Source: Diphasiastrum complanatum
Taxonomy: Eukaryota; Streptophyta; Lycopodiopsida; Lycopodiales; Lycopodiaceae
Reading direction: 5' to 3'
Assembly (NCBI GenBank): GCA_029204225.1
Contig: CM055098.1
Coordinates: forward strand, 15,424,792-15,488,791
Length of the DNA stretch: 64,000 nucleotides
Shown here: positions 22,756 through 36,638 of the stretch, piece by piece
How positions within the stretch are numbered: position 1 is the stretch's first letter
How the letters are laid out: each line of letters opens with the position of its first letter
The notes under the pieces: generated by a model
What the model saw: only the letters and a program-made list of their open reading frames with translations
What the model was told of the DNA's origin: nothing
The model's database searches: none
Translations under genes and position numbers: made by a program

Positions 22756-22972
22756 ATATTGGCAAATTTCATGTTAGCAGAATTCCTACCATGATCGGAT
22801 TCAACACCCATAGGATCATTTTTGTTCATCCAAAGACACTACTGATTTCAAATTTTTGTGTGTGTGACATGCATAATCAATTTGAAAATCTTGACATTGA
22901 ATATGGTAAATAGCACTATATAATAAAAAGTCAATCACTGAAAAGGAGTAGCACATTTTCATCTAACAATCA

Positions 22973-23046
22973 TTTGCACGCAAGGGCGCGGAGAGGGAGG
23001 CCTTTGATCCAGTCAAACTGTCCCTCTCAGTGCCCTTGCGTGCAAA
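22973..23046. repeat. Hairpin repeat: 26-bp inverted arms around a 22-nt loop
   Basis: Arm 22973-22998 (tttgcacgcaagggc...gagaggga) pairs with arm 23021-23046 at 23 of 26 positions; the loop is 22999-23020. A similar sequence lies 280 bases upstream. It looks like a very short foldback or MITE-type element. Confidence 0.75.
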
Positions 23047-23647
23047 ATTGCAACTAATGCCCAATGCCAAACATTAATTTCTGAAAATTTGAAAAAAAAT
23101 CATATCCTACCATAATGAATAATATTTTGGAACACATGCATTTGGAATTAAAATATTTTGCATAAAAACACATTTTGCATTAAAAAAAATTTACATCAAC
23201 TAGAGCTTTCAACAATGACTCTGATATGTTGTCTGATCCTACTATTGGTTTCATTATTTTCGATACTAACTTAGTAGCATCGTTATGCTCCTCGTAGGGT
23301 CTAGATGGCTGTCGCCGGAAGTAATCTGGACTCAAACCCGGGCAAAAGTCGTTTCAATAGCACTCCTTCGTACACAGTAGGCCTTTGGTCCAGTCTATGG
23401 AAGTTGAGCATCTGCGAGGTGCTTTGACAATGCTTTGCACTTCACAAGCTCAATACTTGTATGGGGATTGTCCAATGTAGTGAGCAAGAGACACATCTAG
23501 CTAATGTTTGAACATTGCAATTCTTCAACCTTTGTGACAGAACTGGTGAGCTATAATTTTAGATTTGTTATCCCTTTAGCCAATGTCTGATTTGTTTCTT
23601 GCAATGATGTTAATTGCTCATTCATATTCAAGATATGAATGTTTGCA
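23047..23647. other. Non-coding spacer with a possible SINE scrap
   Basis: At about 23324-23340 'ggactcaaacccgggc' resembles a pol III B box, but no convincing A box was found. Nothing else is supported. Confidence 0.35.
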
Positions 23648-23959
23648 CTATTTGCCAACTTCAGCTTGGATTATTTGAGAATCCATAACTCTACAGTAGT
23701 CAAGAAGTCCATTGGCACCATCACCAACGAACCTTAACAAATTACGTACATCACAAAATTGAAGAGAAATATTGGTCAAAGGATTAGGTGGGTACAAATC
23801 ACCTTTCACCCATAGATCGATATTTTTCATTCCTTCTAACCTCCAACAATGCATTTCATATGATTTCAGGTTAACATCCCATGCGTCTTTGGTTGTGGAA
23901 TACTCCTTCTCTAACTTCACATGCAAGTGATATTTTGTTCTCATCTTGAAAATGTCCAA
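23648..23959 (-). CDS. Unrecognised ORF, 103 codons
   Basis: Reads MDIFKMRTKYHLHVKLEKEY..., then CWRLEGMKNIDLWVKGDLYPP and LLRFVGDGANGLLDYCRVMD. Composition is protein-like rather than repeat-derived, but no family is recognised and no continuation is seen on either side. It may be a piece of a transposable-element protein. Confidence 0.25.
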   Translation of the reverse strand: MDIFKMRTKYHLHVKLEKEYSTTKDAWDVNLKSYEMHCWRLEGMKNIDLWVKGDLYPPNPLTNISLQFCDVRNLLRFVGDGANGLLDYCRVMDSQIIQAEVGK

Positions 23960-24040
23960 GGTCCAAGAAGATCTTCAAAAACGAATTTGGCTTAATGTTA
24001 GTTTGAAGTATGCATTTGAAATGAGCACGACATGAGTATT

Positions 24041-25355
<1,315 letters not shown>

Positions 25356-25412
25356 ACTCTTCTTTATCGAAAATTACTACCCTTGATCACGCTATAAACA
25401 AACAGTTATAAT

Positions 25413-26970
25413 ATGAGGGCCCTAAACTTTTTTGCCAACCCAACCTGTTTTGATACTTTTTCAAAAAAAAAAAAATTCCACCATTTTTGGTTGAAGGGGA
25501 ACTTCCACGATACTTCCTACACAACCACTATATGTAGCATGTTCTCGAAGGAGTTTCTTCTACTTTACGGTGAGAAGAAATTTGGAAGAGATGCCACCCT
25601 CCCTGGCTTGAAGTTATCTGTTTTAAACTCTACGATATATGTGGTTTTTGCTTGTATCATGTATCTGCATAATGATGCATTCTTTTATCATTGACACTGA
25701 TAGGGCTACTTGTTCTTTTGCTAGACCTGAAGATAAAGTTTTGTGTTTGACTGATCTGTTGGGTACTTTGGACTGGGTTAAGATCTATCTGGAGTTTGTT
25801 AAAAAGAAGGATACGTTGAGTATGGTAGAAGGTTTGTATGGTCGGCTCAATGAATTTGTCAAAAGATTTGAAGAAGATGAAAGATTTTTTAATCTACACA
25901 TTAGGAAAGTCTTTGCGTGCCTTGAGAATGAGAATGGTAATTCTTCTGTTGATGTGCCACATACCTCCTCTGATGCACCACTTTCACCACACCCTTTGGT
26001 CTTTTTAGATGAGCTTGATGAGGACAGTGCTTCCCAACTTGAATTGTTTTCTCAAGATATCTGTGATATTGGTGCCCAATCTTCGTATGACTTCTGCTAA
26101 TCCAAAAACTGTCAAATCCCTTTTGTACCCAGCAGAACTATTGAGTTCAAATCTGCCTTTACCACCTATAAGCTTTGGAGCCTTCCTACTGTCAATTTTC
26201 TTGCCCCTGTGCCTATCGACCTTTGGATCTTGATGTCACACCTTATTGAAAAAGAGATAGAAGTTTGTAAGTCTGCTGCTTTGCACAAAAATCCTTCTCT
26301 TGAAGCTCCTATAGACTTTGATACTGTTATTCACATGAACAAATTTGAGCCTTCCCATTGCCCATCTGAGCAAACCTGGGCCAGAATCAGAGGACACTTT
26401 GAGACTGGCTTCAATAGGATGAACCTTCGCCAAGCAAGAATCTGGAACTGGAAACGACCTTTCTTTAAATGTGGATGTGGTGATAAATGCAAAAACAATT
26501 CCTCCATTATCTGGTTTGACCACGCCATTTGGTATATGATGAACAACCTAGGCAAGTTCTTCCCTAGTGCTTCTCTCCAAAACCAAATGAATGTTTTCTT
26601 CCTATGGCTACATAAGCCCGCCAGAGATGTGGTTAAGGCACACCTTACCTTTCTTTTCATTCGACAGTATATGGTTGATGCCTCTATTGAGCTTGCCAAA
26701 GATTCTTCTGCCAAACTCTTATCACACCTAGGTGATGATGAAAACATACGAGAGATAGAGCGTCTCCTTAAACGGCCAAGCTTTTCCACTCTCCAGGATA
26801 AATACTTTCAAAACACAAGCAAAAGAACGGGCAATTTTAATCTCAACAATCCAAACTCCGTAGTATCTGCATCCATGACAGGAAAAAGAAGACGGTTTAC
26901 TGGAAAGGAAGGGCAAAGTAGCACAAAGAGCGACCTACCTATCAAACGACTGAATTTTTACCAAGATTAA
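25413..26970 (+). pseudogene. Penelope-like retroelement upstream ORF, copy B
   Basis: A first frame (25413-25694: NFHDTSYTTTICSMFSKEF..., GRDATLPGLKLS) shifts near 25690 into a second (SFARPEDKVLCLTDLLGTL, DWVKIYLEFVKKKD, FFNLHIRKVFACLE, DELDEDS.SQLELFSQDI). That frame reads through one TAA (26098-26100, Gln in copy A) to 26970. The last part has WARIRGHFETGF, IWNWKRPFFKCGCGDKC (Cys-rich), VVKAHLTFLFIRQYMVDAS and a basic tail with TGKRRRF. It lies about 260 bases upstream of the RT domain in the same orientation, so I infer one element. Homologous fragments occur at 6.9-7.6 kb. Function unknown; the Cys cluster and basic tail suggest nucleic-acid binding. Confidence 0.6.
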
Positions 26971-26975
26971 TCAGT

Positions 26976-27744
26976 GTGCAGGATGGGGAAAGAACAGAAA
27001 CGAGAGAAGTCAGCATATCAGCGACGGGACGTCTACAGCTGACCACTAGCAGTGATTCAGGGAGCTCTTTTTTACATCTATGTTACTGTAATAGAGTTTT
27101 TGAAGCAATCCATGTGAAGACTTTTTATGCTCATGTTTTATTCAGACTATTCGCTGTTGTAGATGAACGCTTTCATGATATTACATTTGGTTGGACTTAC
27201 CTACCAAGTGTCAAAAATGATTGATATTTTTCCTATGACGTTTTCTGTAATTTTGACATAGAAAACTTATAGTCATGTGAATGCTTATCTCTAAATAGAT
27301 TTAAGAACTTCGTTGCAAATAAATTTGGGCATGTTATCCTAAATGTGGATACATGCTTATTTTGGCAGTGCGAGTCCTCGATCGACTTTTATCTCAATTC
27401 ACCATCAAAGATTACGAATGTATGGGTTGCAGATATCTCTAAGTGCTATGAAAACATACCTTTAGATGGCACTGATGGGCTGAAAACTATCATGAATAAT
27501 TCCATTACATATGCGTTCAAACATTCTAATAAGTTGTTTCTGAGTTTCAAATGGCAAAAAGAAAGGGATGCTTTTAAATGGTCATGGAATAATAAAAAGT
27601 CAAAAGGGTGGTACAATATCGATAAAAATCACTTATGCTTGTGGAATGCCTTCCTAATAGACAATTGTATTGTCAGGTTAGGAAACAACACCTGGAGACA
27701 AATTCGTGGTATACCGATGGGTTTTTCATGCTCACCTTTATCTG
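26976..27744 (+). pseudogene. Penelope/TERT-group reverse transcriptase, palm N-terminal half
   Basis: One frame runs from 26976 through a TGA (27222-27224) and a TAG (about 27270) to 27758. It reads IHVKTFYAHVLFRLFAVVD..., FDIENL*SCECLSLNRFKNFV, then RT motif A as VADISKCYENIPLDG (about 27426-27470), an insert with FKWSWNNKKSKGWYNI and motif B as QIRGIPMGFSCSPL (about 27709-27747). The G-I-P-M-G motif and D-I-x-x-x-Y-x-N-I-P pattern are those of Penelope-like elements and related rvt proteins, not of LTR or LINE RTs. After motif B the expected motif C does not follow on this strand; it is found inverted at 27745-27925. Confidence 0.7.
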
Positions 27745-27925
27745 GTACTCTAATCTGATTTTTGTCCATAAATGCATCAATGAAGGGATTATTTATGAAG
27801 CAAATGTCATCAATATATCTAAACGAGTGACAAGAAACATTCATATCCTTTTGAGACCCAACCTGGCCAATCCTTTAATAAATTGAGCTTCAAAGAACGC
27901 AAGGTATCAGTTACACCAATGATCA
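27745..27925 (-). pseudogene. Inverted RT segment carrying the YIDD motif
   Basis: Read on the minus strand from 27925 down, the order is WCN*YLAFFEAQFIKGLARLG (27919 to about 27857), a 1-base frame change, then CHSFRYIDDICFINNPFID (about 27832-27776) with the catalytic Y-I-D-D at 27818-27807, and DKNQIRVPD. This is what should follow motif B of the RT at 26976-27744, but on the other strand. A local inversion of about 180 bases explains it. WCN.Y would join SPL; TGA replaces one codon. It could also be an assembly error. Confidence 0.7.

Positions 27926-29611
<1,686 letters not shown>

Positions 29612-29702
<91 letters not shown>
29612..29702. repeat. (CT)45 microsatellite
   Basis: Uninterrupted CT tract followed by cactcactca. 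Confidence 0.98.
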
Positions 29703-29705
<3 letters not shown>

Positions 29706-31165
29706 ACTCAATTTCTATTCCTTGCAAAATGATACAAAGATCCACAAAAATTGATGTTTACTTGTCTTATATAGACAAAACTGGGGTTAGGATTTTAGGG
29801 GCTCATTTCCAAACTAGCCACCATCTAAGACCATGCACATAACAACGTGACTCTTAATAGAGTTTCAAATTTAAAACACATTTTATTGGATTGAAAAGTT
29901 TGCAATGAACAAAAATAAAAAGAATTAATGGTAAAATAAAGGTTGAAAACACTAAAATTTGAGAAAATAGATAAAAGTAAGCTAGTTATTTTACATGCTA
30001 GTTGTTGTCATGGGGTTGGATCTATATCCACCACCACATTGTACATATTGTCATGTTGATTAGGCAAAGTCAAATGGCTTCCATCTCGAGTTCTAATAAG
30101 AGGATGACACACTTTTTAGAGCAAGAACTCAAGCCACTAATATTTGGAAGCGAGCTCTCATTGTACTTGAACACTTTTTGAGAGATAGACTGATTTTGGT
30201 TTGAAATCTCTTTGCACTTTCTCTCTCTACCCGAGAGCTCAAGGACTCTCTCTAGTCGAGAGTAGGATATTGGTTTGTCTCTTTCCTAATGAAAAATACT
30301 TAGTTTTTTCAAGGATGTGCATGAAACTTGCTTGACTTTGGTTGATGAGTACTTTTAAGAAATCTTGTCTAGATTCAAATTATGTTTGGTAGCTCTTGAA
30401 AACCTAAGTTGATCAAGTCATATTTGATAGTGTGCAATCTCTCATGCATGTAGGTCGTGGCAAATCTATGCAAGGTCCATTAATGCTCATTTTTAACAAA
30501 ATTAAGGTGGGCCAACATTTATTTTTGAATGGCTTCTTTTCTTTGTTTTTTTTTTAATATACAATGTGGCGAATGAAGATGCTAGGTGCGATTTTGTTGT
30601 GCGTAAACACTATTTGTGCAGTGACTATTCTAGATCTATCAATGGTTCGGGTTGTAGTAAGTGGTAGACCAGTCCGTCCACTTTTAAAGACTCTCATTGA
30701 TGATGAATAGAGGATTGCTTAATTATATAGAAAATAGCTTACTAACTACTTTGCTACATGAATGCCACATGTCACATTACTCTAGCTCTTAACTAAAATC
30801 CTACTATGCACCCCCACTTTATAATCACATGGTAGAACTAACTAGGGTATTTTCCTAGGTGTGTGGTCCTTTCTTGAGGGCCACATAATGTCCCTCTCCC
30901 ATGTATTTTACTCCATGTAAAGGGCTATGAAAAGTCTCTCTCCCACATAGTTGGCTTGATGTAAAAACTGACAACCCATAGCATAAAATTATTTGTTTAT
31001 TTGAATTTCTTCATTTATTTGAATATAAAAATAGCAAGAAAAAGTAAAATGTGGCATTATGCTTACAAAGTTCATGGGCTTTAGAGGTACTATGAATGCC
31101 CTACTCTTAGAATCCACAATTGTGCTCAAAATTTGCTATACAAAGAAAAAATCTCATAAGAGAAG
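29703..31165. other. Non-coding, LTR-like scraps
   Basis: A 'ctctctacccgagagctc' patch at about 30222-30240 repeats the motif at 28589 and 28619, hinting at another copy of the same LTR-like sequence. No coding region supported. Confidence 0.35.
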
Positions 31166-31440
31166 ATGTATGATTGGCTCATAAGTTATTATTGCAATTG
31201 GAAAGTATTACAATCTAATGGTGATGGGGCATTTTGTCCATATGCGACATTGAAAAGTGCCCCAAGTTACACAAAAATGATCTTCATTACTTCACGCAAG
31301 GTCCTTAGGATGGAGTGTCGGGCACATGTTGTAGATGTGGATGGTTGGAGCATTATGCAAAGAAAGAATGCAATGGAAGAGTGTGGATATTCAAGGAATC
31401 ATGCACCTTCTTGAAGAACATTGTGTCTTGTTAGAACACT
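31166..31440 (+). pseudogene. Possible gag zinc-knuckle remnant
   Basis: In one frame near 31320-31370 the sequence reads GTCCRCGWLEHYAKKEC, close to the CX2CX4HX4C knuckle of retrotransposon gag but with one extra residue before the last Cys. The surrounding sequence is not recognisable. Weak. Confidence 0.3.
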
Positions 31441-31634
31441 AAGGAAGAAGTTATTCCACTTACAAGTTATCAATAAAAATATTAAAATAACCATAGTATA
31501 TACAAACTAGAGCATAAAAATAAAGTCTTATTGCGGGGACGCATAGAGGACCCTACTCAAGGGAAGGAGCCCTAGGGCAAGATCTTAAAAAGAGACAACC
31601 CATAAGTGAGATTATATTGTGTAAACAATGACTT

Positions 31635-31800
31635 GCCTTACTAACCAAGCTGCCCAAGCTTGGAGGTAATGTCATCGTGTGTTACTAGAGCAGTTATGGA
31701 CTTGATGCCCTACCTTACTGAACCAAGCTGCCCAAGCTTGGGTTTATGGAGGTAACAGTCGTGTGTTACGAGAGTGTTTATGGACGTGATGCCCTGCCCC
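31635..31800. repeat. Tandem duplication of about 85 bp upstream of the plastid-protein gene
   Basis: Two copies share accaagctgcccaagcttgg, a gap, 'ggaggtaa', 'tcgtgtgttac', 'agag' and 'ttatgga.(c/g)tgatgccct'. They begin near 31645 and 31722. Confidence 0.65.
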
Positions 31801-32445
31801 ACCGACACAGGCAAAGATGCTTAGTGTTTAGGACACCAATATATGGGAGGGGAGTTGAGTCCGAGCAATGCTCTAAATTTGGCACCCACGGCAAGCCATT
31901 CCACCAACCAGTTGTCACATATCCCTACTCCACATGTCACCCTCCCCTCCCCTCACTAGAATCTTCATTCCAGATTCTACCCTGGTCCCTACTGCAGCGC
32001 TCCTCACCACACCACCCCTCCCCCCCCCCCCCCAAAAAAAAAATAAATAAATGACTCAGAATCAGTCTTCAAAGGAGCAGCCCAGCAGCCCAGCACTCAA
32101 AGCAAAGCATTCATTCATCCTCCTCCTCCTCCTCCTCGTCTCCCAGGAAAGCGACGAGCAGGAAAGATCTTCGGCATAAGATTTTCATTTGCTTTGATTC
32201 GATCGTTTGGTTGGATTCTAGTAGCTGCTGCTGCTGCTGCTTTCTGATGGTAGTTTAGTTCACCTGGAAAACATTGTGTCTGCTTTGAATTTTTTATAGC
32301 AATTATACTGCAGTCATGCCCAGTTGAGAGTGGAGTTGGAAAGGAAAACGGCAACAGATTGCTGTATATATCACCCTTTTCAGATTCTTCAGTAGATCTA
32401 TATCTTCTCTTGAAATTGCATTTGTTAGAAACTAGGGGAAGAAGC

Positions 32446-33222
32446 ATGGCTGTTTCTTCACTCTCTTTCAATTGTTTATCGCACCTGTCTAGTAAAGCCA
32501 ATCTAGTAGCCCACGACTACTGCAGATCTGTAGTTTCCAGCGAGATTGAATTCTCACTGCCTCGAAGATCAATCGCCCCTGTAGCTGTGGCTGCTTCTTC
32601 TGTGAAGAAGCAGCAAGGCGATGCTGAAATTCAACCTCGCTTCGACTGTAGAAACAAGCTGGTAGCACTCGCAGCTGCAACTGCCACAGGAATATCTCTC
32701 CTCTCTTACATAGAGTACTCAGCTGCTGTCATACCGCAAATTTCTACTTCCTACTTCACCCCTGTGGATGTCACGGTCGCCGTGTATGTGCCCAACGATT
32801 TGCCATCCAGATTAGGATTTTGGGTTCCGCCGCCCCCAGGGAAAGATGTGGGCGTGACAGATTTTCAAGCAGAGATGTGCCCAGCATGGCAGCCCAGCCA
32901 ATTGGAGATGGTAGTGCCAAATGAGGTAAGACCCAAATCATTTCCCCGCCAAGGGAACCAGTGGTTAGCTCTCTATCTCGGCCCAGACGCCCACATCACA
33001 GACAGCGAGGAACCCCATCCGGCTAATAACGCAGGAGCAAAGCGGAATCTGGTGATCCTTTCGACCCAAAATCCGCCCAAAGCTGATAGCTCTATCCATT
33101 CCGAGTTGATCATAGCGGAACCTAACTCTGATCGAGGGCATCTGAAGTCTGCTGCCACTATTCAAGATCTGCTTTCTATTCTGTCAAGGCAGAGGGGCTT
33201 TTTGAGCTGTTTCAACCTCTAA
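32446..33222 (+). CDS. Unrecognised, probably plastid-targeted protein
   Basis: ATG at 32446 (MAVSSLSFNCLSHLSSK) opens a Ser/Ala-rich N-terminus without acidic residues until about residue 23, typical of a chloroplast transit peptide. A hydrophobic Ala-rich stretch (KLVALAAATATGISLLSYIEYSAA, residues about 70-95) could be a thylakoid-transfer or membrane segment. Then comes ISTSYFTPVDVTVAVYVP...FWVPPPPGKDVGV. A GTAAGA donor at 32926 lies in frame, so the CDS may be spliced there rather than running to the stop at 33220. An alternative frame from about 33160 (YSVKAEGLFELFQPLSTFAV, VKGYTRLQVLDIVVYSN) to 33350 looks equally coding. The 5' UTR has (TCC)n and (TGC)n. No family recognised; the N-terminal part is the firmer piece. 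Confidence 0.5.
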   Translation: MAVSSLSFNCLSHLSSKANLVAHDYCRSVVSSEIEFSLPRRSIAPVAVAASSVKKQQGDAEIQPRFDCRNKLVALAAATATGISLLSYIEYSAAVIPQISTSYFTPVDVTVAVYVPNDLPSRLGFWVPPPPGKDVGVTDFQAEMCPAWQPSQLEMVVPNEVRPKSFPRQGNQWLALYLGPDAHITDSEEPHPANNAGAKRNLVILSTQNPPKADSSIHSELIIAEPNSDRGHLKSAATIQDLLSILSRQRGFLSCFNL

Positions 33223-34340
33223 GCACTTTTGCAGTGGAGTGTGGATCCAATCTGCCGCTGAAACATGTGAAAGGTTACACTCGTCTCCAAGTGTTGGACA
33301 TAGTGGTATATTCCAACACATATCAAATAATTCGGAAGCTGTATGGCTGTCAAGGAGCATGAGATCAAGTCGACTGATCAGAATCAGGCTTTGTATTTAC
33401 CCCAAGCAGTGGTGCCCATCTCTATTCGATGGAGCTGTACAGGAATAGGTCGTTTATAGTTCTCATTTAGATTGATTATTTACGGATGATTACTTTGTAA
33501 ATTCGAGGATATCAAGCCTCAACTGCATAAAGAACTGTCACTAGCTCCAGTAAGGAGATAGGTAGCTTTCCTGATGTCTCCACAGAATTACACTTACTCT
33601 GGGCATCTGGCCTATGTTGATAGATTTTTTATCAATAAGAGTGATCAAAATGGCTGATAGGGAGGAGGTTACTAAGCCTTAATGGTGGTGGTTGAGGTTT
33701 TTCATTCCCAAATGCATTTGGGATGTGGACAAATGAAATGTGAAATAGATTCACATAGGAAGAAAAGTCATTAGCTCTAATAAATTAGGTGCATACCATG
33801 ATCTCTTGGTTTTCTTCTGTACAATAGAAAATGTGATTTCACTATGCCATTGGGAACATTTTAGCTTAAGGAGTCTAATTTTTTTGGTACACTTTCATAT
33901 TTGGCTCGATAGAATTTCAATGGCTTACATCGCTTTGTGGTTGCTTGCTTAGTATCTTGTAAGATTTTTTTTGTTTGTTTTGTTTTAACCAGATTAGGAT
34001 TGTATCTTCTGGTTCTATGAAGTGATTGAATCCCCTTTCTCTTTCCTTCTAAATATTGGAACGTTATATATCATTGCCTCTTCTAGACAACTATTCTTGA
34101 GAAAACTTTTCTCCTTAGATGTGGGATTAGAGAGCGCCGACCTTGTCACCTTTGCTTTGTCTGATTACAACTGAGCTGTGTTCCCCATTCTCAATGATGT
34201 AAGCAATTATAGGAATTTTTGTCTCCTCACAAATTCCAGGCTGATTACCCTCACCAATTCTTTGCTGATGACATCACCCTGCTTTCTACCATATACAAAG
34301 ATGTTGTATAAGTTGTGCCTCATCTGCCTTTTGGACCTAT
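33223..34340. other. 3' flank with possible second exon and a LINE-like scrap
   Basis: See the preceding gene for a coding-like alternative frame up to about 33350. Around 34240-34300 the plus strand reads QADYPHQFFADDITLLSTIY, resembling the LINE RT F/YADD motif, with stops on both sides. Otherwise no feature. Confidence 0.35.
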
Positions 34341-34350
34341 CTCACCAGTC

Positions 34351-34654
34351 TTTTTTTTTTCATGGACACCGCCCATGTGTGGCCGGGGTTTGAACTTGGG
34401 GGTTCAATCCCACACCAAGAACCCTCTTCCACCACCCCACCCGGGCAAGTCTCGCTATACTCTTTTTGAATGGGTCATTCAGATAGGAATTAACGATGTC
34501 CCTCATGGTAAAATGGTGAGCCTAGGCATCCATGATCCTTTATTTAGTATACAATTGGTCTGCGTTCTATTGTAAGCTCAATGCCCCTGATAACTTGGGA
34601 CCAAGAAACTTTGGATGTCAAGCTAACCACCTGAGCCAACCCCGTTGGGGTTGC
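34351..34654 (-). mobile_element. SINE-like unit with poly(A) end
   Basis: On the minus strand the unit starts at 34654 with GGGGTTGGCTCAGGTGGTTAGC, an A-box-like tRNA D-arm. It contains a second pol III-like part with TGAACCCCCAAGTTCAAACCCC (B-box-like, near 34405) and ends in A11 at 34361-34351. The distance between the boxes is too long for a simple SINE, so it may be composite. No target-site duplication confirmed. Confidence 0.4.
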
Positions 34655-34677
34655 AAAGATATATGAGCAAAACACAA

Positions 34678-34814
34678 CTAAATGAATACGAACATTACAT
34701 AGGCAATAGAGAGAGAAAGAGAGAGAGAGAGAGGGGAGGAGAGGAGAGAGACAGACAGACAGACAAAGTGCGCGTAAATGCTACTAAATGAATACGAACA
34801 TTACATAGGCAATA

Positions 34815-34881
<67 letters not shown>

Positions 34882-34895
34882 AAGTGCGCGTAAAT
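34678..34895. repeat. Duplicated compound microsatellite, (GA)n then (CAGA)n
   Basis: A unit of about 105 bp, ctaaatgaatacgaacatta + cataggcaata + (GA)n + (CAGA)4-5 + 'aagtgcgcgtaaatgct', occurs twice in tandem (about 34678-34780 and 34781-34898). The GA part differs: impure in copy 1, pure (about 40 bases) in copy 2. Confidence 0.85.
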
Positions 34896-34899
34896 GCTT

Positions 34900-36638
34900 G
34901 ACTATTGTTCTAGAACATCTTCGAAGTTCCTCAATTAGGAAGATTAATCACATCAAAAATCACAATAGACAAGTTTCATTCTCACGTTAAATTTAGTAAA
35001 CGTTTTGATGCATGAATGTCAAACATGTCAAATGGTCATGTACAAACCAAAAGCATCTTCATATGGAATTTTTTAACAGACTGGACTTCCTTACTGATGC
35101 TTCTCGCATTAGTGTGATTGTTGCATTATCATGTGCATCAAAAACAGTTCAGATTCTGAAAAAGGTTCTACATTAGTTAATTCTTCAAGCAAAATACAAT
35201 GTTCACTTGGATATCGCCTATACTGATATAATATCTATAAATGTAGAGTGGCATGAGGCCTTTATGCACAACTTCTACGGCAATACTTGTCTCTGCATTA
35301 AAAAAAAAGTTTGAATTTTGCACAGCAACATAAGACAAGCTTGTTTGACAATCTGATTCCTGTAATCAAAAGCCATCTTGCAATTTTATGGGCAAAAATA
35401 AAATCTTTCCTGTGAGTCAAAATTCAATGCACTTGGTCATAAGAAATTTCTGGTTTCTAGGATCAACCAGCATCCCTGACAGGAACAGCTCGAAGGAGAA
35501 GTTGGAGTACTGAAAGCAGAATTAATCATAAAAGATGAAACATTTCTGTACTTTGCGAAGGTTATACTGCAACACCAAAAAGAAAGCCACTTCAGACTAT
35601 GCCTGCTCATTGCCATGATGAAAATAAGAAATTGTACTCTTATATTATCCTGACACTTTTGCACAGATGCAGGGATTTTGTGGAACATAAAATATCAGCA
35701 TTGAGTAGTAGCTAAGGAATTTTAGTCCAGTTTATTTACATCTCATCACAAACAAACATTGGTCAGCATGCAATGACTTGATTTTAGCAAAAGTACTCTT
35801 TGCATTCTATGAGTTTTTTAATGTGAGCTTGAGTGATTCCTGCATTCATGATATAGTAGTAGTACATTTTGGTACAATGTCCTGAGAAATTGCAGCTAAG
35901 TTCACACTGTTCTTACAAACATCTTAACATCAGGCCAGTACCTTTGAAGATTTTCCTTCCGATCAAGTACTCCACCTCAACCTGCAGAACATTACGAAAG
36001 GAATGCTGTCATCCACCATTAATATTTTCACTCAAGCTAGCAAAGCAAACAAGCCTTGCATCAATCATGTGACAACCACCATTTCTAAAAGATAATATTC
36101 ATACCATTATAGAAATCCAACCCCCATGAGCTTGCCTGATATGTAGGCATAGTTCAGCACTTGTTTCCTCTACCATCAATTGAGAAAAAGACTGTTGCAT
36201 TAACCTGAATAAAAGATGGAAAAAAATGTAAATTTAAGCTCGAAGCCAAAAAAAACAGAATCCTAACGCACAGAATTACACAAATCTTTGTATTAAATAT
36301 TTGAATGCCTCTGCTCAGTAAACAAGCACCTTCATGTTTAGCCTCCATCATATCACCAGATGATGATGATCAACTAGTTATAGTATGAAAGTAGCCACAT
36401 ACTAGTCTTATAATTTGGCTAGTTAGTTGGAAGGTTGCCTTGTTCGAATTGTACCAAAGAGGTTCTGTGCAAACTAAAAGTTCAAATGTATCCAGACAAA
36501 CCTAACTGTTGAGACATATCCCATCTCTTTTAAATCCACACAAACTATAGCCTGTCTACCAGCTATGTCAGAAAGTTGCATGCCTTTTACACGAACAAGT
36601 TCCCAGCTTGACCACAATCACTGAGGACCAAGCTATGA
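34900..36638. other. Non-coding region
   Basis: No convincing ORF or repeat. Could be intron or 3' region of the exon candidates at 36639-37075. Confidence 0.35.

Noticed and set aside
34240-34300. Independent LINE insertion (FADD-like motif)
   Set aside because: Only one short motif, no supporting RT sequence on either side.
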